A stretch of DNA of 64,000 bases from Candidatus Peregrinibacteria bacterium (GCA_018659585.1 JABJMC010000028.1:36539-100538); one strand, 5' to 3'. Positions 35,804-45,259 are shown, counted from the stretch's first letter. Notes: a model not told the origin generated them from the sequence alone. A program made the numbers and translations.

Positions 35804-35813
35804 CCTCCTTAAA

Positions 35814-36644
35814 ATGAAAAAACTCATTCTCCTAATTCTCGCCACGCTTATTCTTAGTGCCTGCTCTCTTAAACCTCCAGCTCCTTACGAAGACGGAGAA
35901 ATCACCGACAACGAACTCCTGCTAACTCAATATGATTGCCCGGCCATGCTAGATGGATCTATTGAAGAAACCAAAACTTCTCGTGGAATTGGACACGAAA
36001 CTGGCACTGTGCATCCCGAAAAAGAATTTATTTACGAAGATTCCAATGGAATTCGCTGTTTTTATTATCAAGAACACGGCGATGAATATGACATTATGCA
36101 CGCGGAAGGGGATAATTACGGCGAATACACCTATTTTTACGGGATGGAAGTACGACTTTTTAACACTGAGGAAGCCATGCAAGATTACGAAAACAATATT
36201 GCCGACCTCATTGCTAACACCTATTGCCGTGATGATAATGGCGGAGTTCGAACTAAACTTGGCGTTATTATTGGTTTAGGTGATTTTCCTAATGTAGACA
36301 CGACTCGCTATCAGTGTTCTTGGCCGGAACAAGGCAACATTAGCAATGCCAATAACTTGCTTAATGTAACCCGTTATCGCAACGGAATTGTAACGCTTTA
36401 TATTACTCGTGAACTTGGCCGTTCTTACTACGTCCCACCAAACTATGAAGGCTCTCAAGAATATCAAAAAGAACGCAACATTCGAGCCCGGGCAACTTAT
36501 GTTTACAATGATCCAAGCTTTCAAGCTACCCCCGACGAATACGAAGCTGAACTTATGAATGACCTTTTGTACTTAGTAGACAAAGTTCAAAGCCTTATTG
36601 AGCAACAACAAATGATGGAAGCTCCATTAGATTTAACCAATTAA
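35814..36644 (+). CDS. Lipoprotein of unknown function
   Basis: 276 residues with a clear lipoprotein signal (LLILATLILSACSLKPP, Cys17). The mature part is acidic and Tyr-rich, with five Cys besides the lipid Cys (YDCPAML, GIRCFYY, ANTYCRDD, YQCSWPEQ among them), so disulfides are possible. No family recognised. The leader is TTTTTAACCTCCTTAAA before the ATG. It probably belongs to the valS operon and is followed 2 bp later by a membrane protein. Confidence 0.72.
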   Translation: MKKLILLILATLILSACSLKPPAPYEDGEITDNELLLTQYDCPAMLDGSIEETKTSRGIGHETGTVHPEKEFIYEDSNGIRCFYYQEHGDEYDIMHAEGDNYGEYTYFYGMEVRLFNTEEAMQDYENNIADLIANTYCRDDNGGVRTKLGVIIGLGDFPNVDTTRYQCSWPEQGNISNANNLLNVTRYRNGIVTLYITRELGRSYYVPPNYEGSQEYQKERNIRARATYVYNDPSFQATPDEYEAELMNDLLYLVDKVQSLIEQQQMMEAPLDLTN

Positions 36645-36646
36645 CT

Positions 36647-37183
36647 ATGATCACTTCTGGAACTCCACCCCAAGACATGATGGACCGTATTAAGGATGAA
36701 AATCCAAGTTTTATTGTCCAAGCTAGAAAACTTATAACCCCACAAACGGGCAAAATTTATATTGTTCGTGGACTCATTGCCGCGTTTTTAGCCGCTGGAG
36801 GAGGTGTAGTTATTAGCCTTTTTACAAAAGAATCCTCAAATCCAGAAAACTTCATATACGCAGTTTATGCAATCCTTTTTCTCCTATTATTAAAGGGATT
36901 TTTAACAATCAGAATGGGAATAATCGGTAAAAATTTGAAAGGCCCCTGGATTGCCAACCTAAAAGAAGGTTTATTAGTTTACCATCGCAAAAAAAGACGA
37001 CACATCTACAACTGGGAACAAAGTCATATCAAAATTGATAAAGAAAAAAGAATAATCATTATTACAACCAATCACGGCGCTGTTAAAAATCAAAAAAACC
37101 ACTCGGATCAACTAATTGAACTTCCACAATTTGAAGAAATTATCAAGCAACTAAACGCTTTAAAGCCTCATCCCACGCCTTAA
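36647..37183 (+). CDS. Membrane protein with PH-like C-terminal domain
   Basis: 178 residues: a cytoplasmic N-terminus, two membrane segments (VRGLIAAFLAAGGGVVISLF and IYAVYAILFLLLLKGFL), then a basic domain with alternating strands (EGLLVYHRKKRRHIYNWEQ ... KRIIIITTNHG) like the bacterial PH (bPH/YdbT-like) fold. Function unknown. Its last 41 bases overlap the convergent lyase gene. Confidence 0.65.
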   Translation: MITSGTPPQDMMDRIKDENPSFIVQARKLITPQTGKIYIVRGLIAAFLAAGGGVVISLFTKESSNPENFIYAVYAILFLLLLKGFLTIRMGIIGKNLKGPWIANLKEGLLVYHRKKRRHIYNWEQSHIKIDKEKRIIIITTNHGAVKNQKNHSDQLIELPQFEEIIKQLNALKPHPTP

Positions 37184-38222
37184 CATGAGGCGTAATTTGA
37201 TCTTGAATGATATCAGTATTAGGTCTTCCCGTAGGCCACTCGGCTAAACCAGCTTCTACCAATTGATCAGCAGCTCTAACTGTCTCAACGGCTGGGGCAT
37301 TTTGATTACCTTCGACAAAAGCAGTACAACCACCTAAACCAGCTACACCAGTTTCAATAAAACATTCCCCAACTCCATTTAAGCAAATTGGCTGCAAAGC
37401 CTGCCTTACTATTTCTCTAACCTCTTCACGTGATCTTGAATTCAAAATATGAAGATGAATCCCAACTGCATCACGAACATTTTGAGAAACAGCGGTCATT
37501 AAATTTTCTAGCGGTCTCAAATCCTCAGGATCAGCAATTGCCTCCGTATCACAAATAATCTGTCGACCACCATTTATAGGAGCAACTCTTTCCATTTCAC
37601 GCAAAACCACATCCGGGTCAACACTTCCCGACTTCCCAGTAATCCTATCTCGTGCCCCCGTGGCATTCATTTGATAAACATTTATAGGCACTCCTGTAGA
37701 TTCTAAGGCTTCCCGAATTAATTGATAACGTTTACGTGAAGTTTCTCGCATTTTTTCAGCCAAATCATTATCCACATCACCAATCACATGGTGTTTTTCT
37801 ATTCGACCAGTATCAACTTTTCGAATCCAACTATTTTCCCAAAGCACCCAAGGATCATGGGAATGAACAAACGCCAATTCATCAATAGTGCCAGATTCAA
37901 ATAATTCTCTGGCATCTTCAGCTTTTCTAACACTCATCAAAAGAGCTTGAATATTAAAATCATTATTCCCGAGTCTTTCAGTAGCAACGTCTCTAACAAC
38001 CGGAAGCCAATCCCTAACGGACCGCATTATTTTAGTAAGGGTTAGGCTAGCTAAATCAAAATCAGTAATCCCAGCCCGACAATTATTAACAATATGCGAA
38101 GCCACATAAATAGCCATCAAATAATCCGCCTTTTCTAGATGCGCATCAGCTACTTCATTTCTTTGAGCGCCATCACGACCAGAATTATCACTTAAATAAA
38201 GTTTAGTAGGGGTATTTGTCAT
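37143..38222 (-). CDS. DRE-TIM metallolyase (HMGL/IPMS-like), substrate unknown
   Basis: 359 residues. The N-terminal LSDNSGRDGAQRNEV fits the D-x-x-x-R-D-G-x-Q motif of the HMG-CoA lyase/isopropylmalate synthase superfamily. HLHILN later supplies an HxH plus Asn metal site, and GVAGLGGCTAF resembles the GxGGC loop of HMG-CoA lyases. The LeuA regulatory domain is missing. No leucine, lysine or ketone-body genes are nearby, so the acceptor and product are unknown. The leader is extremely C-rich (CCACCCACCCCCACCCC) before the ATG. Confidence 0.72.
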   Translation of the reverse strand: MTNTPTKLYLSDNSGRDGAQRNEVADAHLEKADYLMAIYVASHIVNNCRAGITDFDLASLTLTKIMRSVRDWLPVVRDVATERLGNNDFNIQALLMSVRKAEDARELFESGTIDELAFVHSHDPWVLWENSWIRKVDTGRIEKHHVIGDVDNDLAEKMRETSRKRYQLIREALESTGVPINVYQMNATGARDRITGKSGSVDPDVVLREMERVAPINGGRQIICDTEAIADPEDLRPLENLMTAVSQNVRDAVGIHLHILNSRSREEVREIVRQALQPICLNGVGECFIETGVAGLGGCTAFVEGNQNAPAVETVRAADQLVEAGLAEWPTGRPNTDIIQDQITPHVKAWDEALKRLVA

Positions 38223-38287
38223 GGGGTGGGGGTGGGTGGAAATTAAATTCAGTAGCCAAATCTAAATCCGAACCCACAAACTGTCAA

Positions 38288-38316
38288 TCGACTAAAAACT
38301 AAAATAATGGTATAAT
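38288..38316 (+). promoter_or_regulatory. Promoter placed for leaderless transcription
   Basis: TCGACT, 17 nt, TATAAT with extended TGG. Only 6 nt separate the -10 from the ATG at 38323, so transcription would begin at or next to the start codon. Confidence 0.6.
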
Positions 38317-38322
38317 AATTTA

Positions 38323-39081
38323 ATGGATTACAAACAAACAAAAAAAGAAATTAAACGTCTACGCAAAACCAAGGAGCTAGAACAAGCTCTAAAACTCACC
38401 GTAGCCCTAAAAGGGGAGTATGCAGACGATGTTAGTCTTCACAAACTTATTAACACTTTAAAGGTACAAATTCGTCATCAAGAAGTAAAACAACGCTCAG
38501 ATTTTATTAAAAAAGGACTCAAAACAATCCGTCATTTACGACGAGAAGATAAATTTGAAGAAGCCATTCAAGCTAGCGCCGAACTCCTAGAAGTCACCCC
38601 AAATAACAAAAAAGCCCAAAAATTTCTACAAAAATCAAAAATCGATTTTATTGAACAAAAACTTCATGATCCGCTTCGAAAGGAGTGGTTAGCCAAGGGG
38701 GAATATGAAAAACTCTATCTTTTCTACCAAAAATTAAAAAAAGTTTTCCCTCATTACATCAGACTCAACAAACTAATTGCTGAGACCGAAGAAAAAATGA
38801 TTGCGGCCGATCGAGTTCAAAAAAAAGCCTTTGCCACTGAAAGCGTAAAAAAACTTAGACAAATGCTTTCAGAAGGCAAATATGAACCTGTAATCGAAGG
38901 GGCAGAGGAATTAGTCATCTTTACTCATGAAGGTTCAATTGAAGCCAAAAAAATCTTAAAAATTGCACATAAAGCTAATTTGAGAGAAATCGAGGAAGAC
39001 ACTTTCAAATACATGAAAAACCAACAACCCTTACTCAAAGCAGCTTATAAATCTGGTGAAGAGGGGGTGATTAAGCTCTAA
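38323..39081 (+). CDS. Helical TPR-like protein
   Basis: 252 residues, rich in Lys/Glu/Leu, with repeating helix pairs such as TKELEQALKLTVALKGEYAD and EDKFEEAIQASAELLEVTPN, which look like degenerate TPR units. No signal peptide. Family not recognised. It is convergent with purA, whose 3' end it overlaps by 11 nt. Confidence 0.65.
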   Translation: MDYKQTKKEIKRLRKTKELEQALKLTVALKGEYADDVSLHKLINTLKVQIRHQEVKQRSDFIKKGLKTIRHLRREDKFEEAIQASAELLEVTPNNKKAQKFLQKSKIDFIEQKLHDPLRKEWLAKGEYEKLYLFYQKLKKVFPHYIRLNKLIAETEEKMIAADRVQKKAFATESVKKLRQMLSEGKYEPVIEGAEELVIFTHEGSIEAKKILKIAHKANLREIEEDTFKYMKNQQPLLKAAYKSGEEGVIKL

Positions 39082-40357
39082 TAATCAATTGATCGCGGCG
39101 CATTCCAACGCCAATATATTTAATTTTACAACCAATTAATTCCTCAAGACGAAGAACATATTTTTGCGCATTTTCTGGTAATTCTTCCCACGAAGTCACA
39201 TCATTTAAAGATTCTTTCCAACCTGGAACTGTTTCATATTCAACTTTGATACGCGCTAAGTCTTCGAGCCTAGCAGGGAGTCCCTTAAAAGGCTTTCCGT
39301 CGAGTGTATAAGCTTTGGCAATTTTAATTTCCGCCAAATGATCTAAAACATCCAATTTTGTTAAATTAACAGATGTGAATCCATTAAGCATGATTGAATA
39401 TTTGGTGATAGGCACATCAAACCAACCACAGCGCCGGGGGCGACCAGTAGTCGAACCATATTCTCCACCTGCTTCTCTGATCTGGTCGCCCAAATCATCA
39501 TGAAGTTCGGTTGGGAACGGCCCTTTACCAACTCTAGTCATATAAGCTTTTACAATTCCAATGTTCTCATCCAAATATGAAGGGTTCATTCCCGTTCCGG
39601 TAAAAGCTCCACCCACTGTTGGGTTAGAGGAAGTCACAAATGGATATGTTCCATGATCAATATCAAGCAAGGCCGCATTTGCCCCTTCTAAAAGCACTGT
39701 TTTCCCAGCTGCTATTTCATCATTCAAGTATTGCGCCGTATCCGCAATCATAGACATCAAATAATCATAATTTTCTTTAAAAAATCCAAGTTCCTCATCT
39801 GCGTCAAAATCAAATCCATAAACCTTCTGATGCCATGCTAAATTCGCACGGTATTTTTTTTCAAATGAATCCCAATCCTCAAGATCACAAATTCGTAAAC
39901 CGCGACGAATAATCTTATCAGCGTAACACGGTCCAATCCCACGCTTGGTAGTCCCAACTCTTTGATCACCCTTGGCGTCTTCCTGCCAACCATCAATAAT
40001 TTTGTGATAATCGCAAAGAAGTGCCGCTCGATTTGAAATTTTAACCCGTCCTTCAACCTCAAAACCTTGATCCTTTACATTTTTCAATTCCTTAAGAACA
40101 GTTGGTAAATGAAGAACACAGCCATTCCCAATCACACAAGTTACATTTTCACGCAATACACCACTTGGCAACAGGTGAAAGATAAACTTTTTAGTCTCAC
40201 CATCAATATTTACATAAACCGTGTGCCCAGCATTTGCACCACCGGTAGCTCGCGCCACAATATCAAATTTTTCGCTCAAAATATCTACCAATTTACCCTT
40301 TCCTTCATCGCCCCATTGAGCCCCAAGTATAAGAGAAAGTTTTCCTTTAGTTTGCAT
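39071..40357 (-). CDS. purA: Adenylosuccinate synthetase
   Basis: PurA makes adenylosuccinate from IMP, Asp and GTP, the first step to AMP. Start set at the ATG at 40357 (428 aa, MQTKGKLSLILGAQWGDEGK); the track begins 10 codons earlier. Visible motifs are GAQWGDEGKGK (catalytic Asp, P-loop), GGANAGHTV, the QRVGTTKRGIGPCY loop and GSTTGRPRRCGWFD. It is divergent from purC across an 84-bp AT-rich region. Confidence 0.97.
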   Translation of the reverse strand: MQTKGKLSLILGAQWGDEGKGKLVDILSEKFDIVARATGGANAGHTVYVNIDGETKKFIFHLLPSGVLRENVTCVIGNGCVLHLPTVLKELKNVKDQGFEVEGRVKISNRAALLCDYHKIIDGWQEDAKGDQRVGTTKRGIGPCYADKIIRRGLRICDLEDWDSFEKKYRANLAWHQKVYGFDFDADEELGFFKENYDYLMSMIADTAQYLNDEIAAGKTVLLEGANAALLDIDHGTYPFVTSSNPTVGGAFTGTGMNPSYLDENIGIVKAYMTRVGKGPFPTELHDDLGDQIREAGGEYGSTTGRPRRCGWFDVPITKYSIMLNGFTSVNLTKLDVLDHLAEIKIAKAYTLDGKPFKGLPARLEDLARIKVEYETVPGWKESLNDVTSWEELPENAQKYVLRLEELIGCKIKYIGVGMRRDQLIIRA

Positions 40358-40441
40358 ATTTGAAGTTAAAGAACAAAACAGATTCACTATATATGATAAA
40401 TCTTGTACAATGAAGTCCGAGTATTATTTAACCCTATAAAA

Positions 40442-41413
40442 ATGCTCTCCGATGATCAGATCCGCGCCCAACTAGCTCATTGCTTGGCGGGGACAGAATT
40501 TGCTGAACTTGGTGAATTCTACAAAGGCAAAGTCCGTGATAACTACACTAAGGACGATAAACGTATAATTGTAGTTTCCGATCGACTTTCTGCGTTTGAC
40601 CGTATCATCTGCCTCATTCCCTTCAAAGGCCAGGTTTTAAACCAAATGGCCCAATTTTGGTTCGAAGAAACCAAAGATATCTGCGGAAATCACGTTATTG
40701 AGTTCCCAGACCCCAATGTTGTAGTTGCCAAAGAGTGCAAACCACTCGCTGTCGAAATGGTAGTTCGTGGCTACATTACAGGTTCAACTAGCACTTCTGC
40801 TTGGTACAACTATAACGAAAAAGGAGTTCGAAACTTCTGTGGAAATGAACTTTCCGAAGGTCTCAAAAAAGACCAAAAATTCGACCAAGCTATCCTAACT
40901 CCATCAACTAAAGCGGCTCATGGTGATCACGACGAATCCGTGGCTCCGGAGGTTTTGTTTGAAAGAGGAGCAATCACTCCTGAAGAATGGGAATATTTAG
41001 CTGACGTATCTCTTAAACTATTTGCTCGAGGACAAGAAATCGCTGCTAAACAAGGAATCATTCTCGTTGATACTAAATATGAATTCGGTCGCGACGAAAA
41101 CGGCGATATTGTTCTTATTGATGAAATTCACACGCCAGACTCTTCTCGTTTCTGGATTGCCGATACTTATCAAGAAAACTTTGAAGCTGGCCGCGATCAA
41201 GACAATATTAACAAAGAATATTTGCGTCTTTGGTTAGCTAAACAAGGCTACATGGGTGATGGAGAAATGCCTGAAATCACTGACGAAGTTAAAATTGAAA
41301 CAGCTCGACGTTACATCGAAGCTTATGAAAAAATTACTGGCCAAACTTTCCAAGCAGAAATCTGCGAAGATGTTGATGGTCGTATAAAAGGTAATCTTTC
41401 TTCTCACTTCTAA
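40442..41413 (+). CDS. purC: SAICAR synthetase
   Basis: PurC joins CAIR and aspartate. The ATG at 40442 (324 codons including stop) is preferred to the TTG at 40403 used by the track, because MLSDDQIRAQLAHCL follows an AACCCTATAAAA leader. Motifs: FYKGKVRDNYT, VVSDRLSAFDRI, EMVVRGYITGS, DTKYEFG and DEIHTPDSSRFW. The sequence is of the longer 300-residue (fungal/Bacteroides-like) type rather than the 240-residue E. coli type. It heads purC-purE-purB-dcd. Confidence 0.96.
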   Translation: MLSDDQIRAQLAHCLAGTEFAELGEFYKGKVRDNYTKDDKRIIVVSDRLSAFDRIICLIPFKGQVLNQMAQFWFEETKDICGNHVIEFPDPNVVVAKECKPLAVEMVVRGYITGSTSTSAWYNYNEKGVRNFCGNELSEGLKKDQKFDQAILTPSTKAAHGDHDESVAPEVLFERGAITPEEWEYLADVSLKLFARGQEIAAKQGIILVDTKYEFGRDENGDIVLIDEIHTPDSSRFWIADTYQENFEAGRDQDNINKEYLRLWLAKQGYMGDGEMPEITDEVKIETARRYIEAYEKITGQTFQAEICEDVDGRIKGNLSSHF

Positions 41414-41427
41414 TAACTAAATTAAAT

Positions 41428-41877
41428 ATGTTTGTTCCTTTAATTCTTGGTTCTAAAATAGATGAACCACACGCTGCCAAAATAACCGCAATTTTGGATG
41501 AATTCGAAATTCCTTACAAAATTCACGTAGCGTCCGCTCACAAAGTACCCGAAAAAGTTCTTGAAATTATCAAAGAATACGATGCCAAAGATGGTCCAAT
41601 TTGCTACATCACAATTGCGGGTCGCTCCAACGCTCTCTCTGGTTTTGTTTCGGCTAATTCAGTTTATCCAGTAATTGGATGTCCGCCATTCAGTGATAAG
41701 GCTGACATGTTGGTAAATATTCATTCCACTCTTCAAATGCCATCCGAAACACCAGCTTTAACCGTAGTAGACCCTAAAAATGCTGGAACCGCTGCTATTC
41801 GTATTTTAGCCGCTGACAATGCTGAGCTTCGCCAAAGAATTCATGCTCATCTTGTAGCTCTCAAAAAATCCTTCTAA
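41428..41877 (+). CDS. purE: Phosphoribosylaminoimidazole carboxylase, class II PurE
   Basis: 149 residues. SAHKVPE and TIAGRSNALSGFV are the hallmarks of class II PurE (animal PAICS, Treponema denticola), which carboxylates AIR directly with CO2. Class I enzymes have AGGAAHLPG there and need PurK. CPPFSDK and HSTLQMPS also fit class II. No purK is seen, as expected. Placed directly after purC, it echoes the animal PurC-PurE fusion as two separate genes. Confidence 0.92.
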   Translation: MFVPLILGSKIDEPHAAKITAILDEFEIPYKIHVASAHKVPEKVLEIIKEYDAKDGPICYITIAGRSNALSGFVSANSVYPVIGCPPFSDKADMLVNIHSTLQMPSETPALTVVDPKNAGTAAIRILAADNAELRQRIHAHLVALKKSF

Positions 41878-41886
41878 TTTTTACTT

Positions 41887-43263
41887 ATGTTTCACTCTTT
41901 TAACGCACTTTCGCCCCTAGATGGCCGCTATGTATCTAAAGTCACTGAATTAAGTGGTTATTTCTCTGAATCAGCTCTAATTCGTTACCGTGTTTTAATC
42001 GAAGTTGAATGGCTAATCCATCTTTGTAATACCGCCAAACTTCCAAACACTCGCAAATTAGAAACCAAAGAAGTGCGTGAATTGCGTAAGTTATATCGTT
42101 CTTGGGATGAAGATGGTGAGCAAGCTCAAGCCGTTAAAGATATTGAATCTATTACTAATCATGATGTTAAGGCTGTTGAATATTTTGTTAAGGAAAACAT
42201 GGAAAAAAGCACGATGTCTGACTTGTTAGAAATGGTGCATTTTGCCTGTACATCAGAAGACATCAACAATCTTTCTTATTCCTTGATGATGCGTGATGCC
42301 ATGGATGAAGTCATGATTCCAACTTTAGAAGAGATGGTCGAATCTCTACGGAATTTAGCAACCAAAGGCCGTACCATTCCCATGCTTTCACATACGCACG
42401 GCCAACCAGCTAGTCCCACAACTGTTGGTAAAGAAGTTACCAATGTGATGGTTCGCCTTTTAATGCAAATTGAACAATTAAAAGATCAACCATATTTAGG
42501 AAAAATTAATGGTGCCGTGGGTAATTGGAATGCTCATATTGTGGCTTATCCAGAGGTAGATTGGATCAAAGAATCTCGCAAATTTATTGAAAAATTAGGT
42601 CTAATCCCAACTTTATTCACTACTCAAATCGAACCCCATGATTTTATTGCCGAAACGGCTCACAATTTAGTTCGCATCAACAATATTATTTTAGATTTTG
42701 ATCGTGATATGTGGACCTATATTGGAAAAAACTATTTTGGCCAAAAACTCAAAGAAGGGGAGATTGGATCATCAACCATGCCTCACAAAGTAAATCCTAT
42801 TGATTTTGAAAACAGTGAGGGAAATCTTGGACTTGCTAACGCTATGTTAAGCCATCTTGCTGAAAAACTCCCAATTGCACGCATGCAGCGTGATTTAACA
42901 GATAGCACTGTGCAACGCAATCTTGGGGTTGCTTTTGGTTATAGTTTATTAGCTTATCAAAGTAGCTTAAAAGGCCTTTCCAAGGTCTCTATTAACAAAG
43001 AAATTCTACTTGCTGACCTAGATAAACACTGGGAGGTTTTAGCTGAACCTGTCCAAACAGTAATGCGCCGTTACAAAATTCCAAAACCTTACGAAAAACT
43101 CAAAAAACTAACTCGTGGCAAAGGATTAGACCAAAAGCGCTATCAAGCTTTTGTGAAAAAATTAGAAATTCCAGCACGCGCCAAAAACAAGCTTCTCAAA
43201 CTAACTCCAGCCACTTATATTGGTCTAGCTAAGGAATTAGTAACACTTGAACTAGATTTATAA
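41887..43263 (+). CDS. purB: Adenylosuccinate lyase
   Basis: 458 residues, the E. coli-type length. PurB cleaves SAICAR and adenylosuccinate. It shows the fumarase/aspartase-superfamily signature GSSTMPHKVNPIDFEN, a conserved HTHGQPASPTTVGKE, and CTSEDINNLSY. The N-terminal LSPLDGRY is typical of the PurB2 group. It is the third gene of the purine operon. Confidence 0.97.
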   Translation: MFHSFNALSPLDGRYVSKVTELSGYFSESALIRYRVLIEVEWLIHLCNTAKLPNTRKLETKEVRELRKLYRSWDEDGEQAQAVKDIESITNHDVKAVEYFVKENMEKSTMSDLLEMVHFACTSEDINNLSYSLMMRDAMDEVMIPTLEEMVESLRNLATKGRTIPMLSHTHGQPASPTTVGKEVTNVMVRLLMQIEQLKDQPYLGKINGAVGNWNAHIVAYPEVDWIKESRKFIEKLGLIPTLFTTQIEPHDFIAETAHNLVRINNIILDFDRDMWTYIGKNYFGQKLKEGEIGSSTMPHKVNPIDFENSEGNLGLANAMLSHLAEKLPIARMQRDLTDSTVQRNLGVAFGYSLLAYQSSLKGLSKVSINKEILLADLDKHWEVLAEPVQTVMRRYKIPKPYEKLKKLTRGKGLDQKRYQAFVKKLEIPARAKNKLLKLTPATYIGLAKELVTLELDL

Positions 43264-43272
43264 CCTTAAAAC

Positions 43273-43854
43273 ATGATTCTCTCAGATCGCGATATAAAAG
43301 CGCGTATTCAGGCAGGAGACATTGTCGTTACCTCGCCAAACAATGACCATATGAAAAACATTCACGCCTCAAGCATGGATTTTCGACTAGGTAAGTACTT
43401 TAAAGTTTACAACAATTCAGCTCAACCAGTCTTAGACCCCGCTAAACCAGAAACCCTCCAAAACTGCACCACGCTTATCGAGGTAGAAAAAGGGAAACCC
43501 TACATTGTCCAACCCGGTGAATTTGTTTTAGGAGTAACATTAGAAAAAATTAAACTCCCAAATGATCTAGTCGCTCGAGTCGAAGGTCGTAGTTCATTAG
43601 GACGCCTAGGAATTATTATTCATTCTACAGCCGGCTTTATTGATGCTGGATTTGAGGGGACTATTACCCTAGAAATCACTAACATTAACCGCATGCCAAT
43701 TGCCCTTCATCCCGGAATGCGTGTTTGTCAATTTGCCTTTGAAACAATGAGCTCCGAGGCTGAAGTTCCATATCACCAAAAATCACACTCTAAATATCAG
43801 GGACAAGAACTCCCCGAAGAAAGCCGCATAACTATTGACCCAGAATTCAAATAA
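43273..43854 (+). CDS. dcd: dCTP deaminase
   Basis: 193 residues. The trimeric dUTPase-fold enzyme shows SSMDFRLGKYF, the catalytic ARVEGRSSLGRLG, HSTAGFIDAGFEGTITLEI and MRVCQFAFE. It supplies dUMP for thymidylate synthesis either as a simple deaminase (product dUTP) or a bifunctional form (product dUMP), which cannot be separated here. It ends the purine operon, 10 bp after purB. The promoter for the next gene lies inside its 3' end. Confidence 0.95.
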   Translation: MILSDRDIKARIQAGDIVVTSPNNDHMKNIHASSMDFRLGKYFKVYNNSAQPVLDPAKPETLQNCTTLIEVEKGKPYIVQPGEFVLGVTLEKIKLPNDLVARVEGRSSLGRLGIIIHSTAGFIDAGFEGTITLEITNINRMPIALHPGMRVCQFAFETMSSEAEVPYHQKSHSKYQGQELPEESRITIDPEFK

Positions 43855-43863
43855 TGTTATAAT
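43835..43863 (+). promoter_or_regulatory. Promoter for the unknown gene at 43893
   Basis: TTGACC, 17 nt, TATAAT with extended TGT. The -35 lies within the last codons of dcd. The leader is about 23 nt and A-rich. Confidence 0.75.
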
Positions 43864-43892
43864 ATAGAGAAGTAAAAATAAAAAGCAAAAAA

Positions 43893-45221
43893 ATGGTCTC
43901 TAAAATTGAACAAGCCAAAGATGATCTGCAACAAGTTGCAGATAATGCTTATTCAGATGCTGTTGAGTTAGGGTTGGAATCAGACGCGCTAGTAAATGTC
44001 ACCATGGACGATGATCGCGGTTTCAGTTTTATGGCCAAAAGGGCTTATCAAGCTTCATCTTTTGGATACTCATCTCGGAAAGCTCTTAAGGCCGCGATGC
44101 TACTTTCCATTAAATTCATTGATGCCACCGGCGATTCACGGTTAAGAGTATATCCCGGAGACAGTCTTTCTATTAACCACAATGAAGCCATTCTCACGAG
44201 ACGTGAAGAAACCGGCGATGTAAGTTATACTGTTCAGTTTGAAGAAGAAGAAGCCTTACAATCTCATTTCGAGGCCGAAAAAGAACTAGTCCAAGCAGAA
44301 ACTCATCAAGCCCGAGAAGTAGTTCGATCAAATAATCAAATGCCATTTGTATTGGGATCATCAGATAATATTCGTCGCACTCTTGGAATAGGCGAAGAAA
44401 TGCTGGTAACTAGTACTCATATGGGCCTTCAAGTAGACCAGTATCCCGGATATGCTTTTGGAGATCTTAATTTTGGTGGAACTAACACTACGGAATGGTT
44501 AATTGGATACGCACCACATCTAAGACAAAATCAATTTATAGTTATTGGAAAAAAGAATCATAAAAAGATTGGAAGCGCTAATAATAAAGCTGGGCTCGAA
44601 AGCCTGTTACGCGCAAAAATCAGTGAAAACAATGAAGAAGAATCACTCCTTGCTATTATCGAGGACGCCCCGCCATCTGATGACCAAGGAATTGCTATTG
44701 CCGAAGAAGATTTAGATCAAGACGGGGTAGCTGACTTAACTATTGAAGATGCCACTCGGCCAATTCAACCAGCACCTCAAAATATTCGAGTGCAAGCTAC
44801 GGATTCTCATTCAGGAAAATCACTAGGAAGTGTTTCTCGAATAGATCAACAAAGAGGATTCAGTAGCACTAATCAAATAGACGCGCTACCTCAATCGTCC
44901 CAAAACCCAGTTAATAGCGTCATAAACAGTGTGTTTGTAGAATATAGTCAAAGGCACGGAGCTCCTCCAATAGTTGCCCGATCAGACACTTACTTTACCG
45001 ATCGCTATATGATTAGTTTAAGAGACCCTCTCTACGTTGAAATTTCTCGAGGAGGACAAACCCCTAGATACAAAGTTTATTATCGAAGAACTGTCTATAA
45101 CCCCTATGAAAGAGCTCAAGAAATTGTAAGTGAAAACGTCTTAACTGGAGGAAGAGATGGTTGGACTACAAGCTTGAAAGAAGTAGACAGATTGGTACGC
45201 CAAGAAGTTCTACACGCTTAA
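43893..45221 (+). CDS. Hypothetical protein
   Basis: 442 residues, family not recognised. An N-terminal helix (KIEQAKDDLQQVADNAYSDAV), a mixed region to about 230 (with SLSINHNEAILTRREETGD and GIGEEMLVTSTHMGLQVDQ), an acidic and Gln/Ser-rich middle (about 250-345), and a C-terminal beta-rich stretch (RYMISLRDPLYVEISRGGQ). The segment DLDQDGVADL near residue 275 looks like a calcium-binding dockerin/EF-type loop, seen once only. No signal peptide. It has its own promoter and sits just before the T-box leader. Confidence 0.6.
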   Translation: MVSKIEQAKDDLQQVADNAYSDAVELGLESDALVNVTMDDDRGFSFMAKRAYQASSFGYSSRKALKAAMLLSIKFIDATGDSRLRVYPGDSLSINHNEAILTRREETGDVSYTVQFEEEEALQSHFEAEKELVQAETHQAREVVRSNNQMPFVLGSSDNIRRTLGIGEEMLVTSTHMGLQVDQYPGYAFGDLNFGGTNTTEWLIGYAPHLRQNQFIVIGKKNHKKIGSANNKAGLESLLRAKISENNEEESLLAIIEDAPPSDDQGIAIAEEDLDQDGVADLTIEDATRPIQPAPQNIRVQATDSHSGKSLGSVSRIDQQRGFSSTNQIDALPQSSQNPVNSVINSVFVEYSQRHGAPPIVARSDTYFTDRYMISLRDPLYVEISRGGQTPRYKVYYRRTVYNPYERAQEIVSENVLTGGRDGWTTSLKEVDRLVRQEVLHA

Positions 45222-45224
45222 AAC

Positions 45225-45253
45225 TTGTCAAAACAGGTAAACTAACTTATAAT
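45225..45253 (+). promoter_or_regulatory. Promoter of the T-box leader
   Basis: TTGTCA, 17 nt, TATAAT, starting 4 nt after the end of the upstream gene. Predicted transcription start is near 45260. Confidence 0.75.
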
Positions 45254-45259
45254 AAGATT

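Noticed and set aside
40358-40441. A bidirectional promoter between purA and purC with a TTGTACAA operator
   Set aside because: TACAAT and TATATA boxes exist, but the -35 boxes are weak (TTCACT) or misplaced; the 8-bp palindrome is too short to claim.
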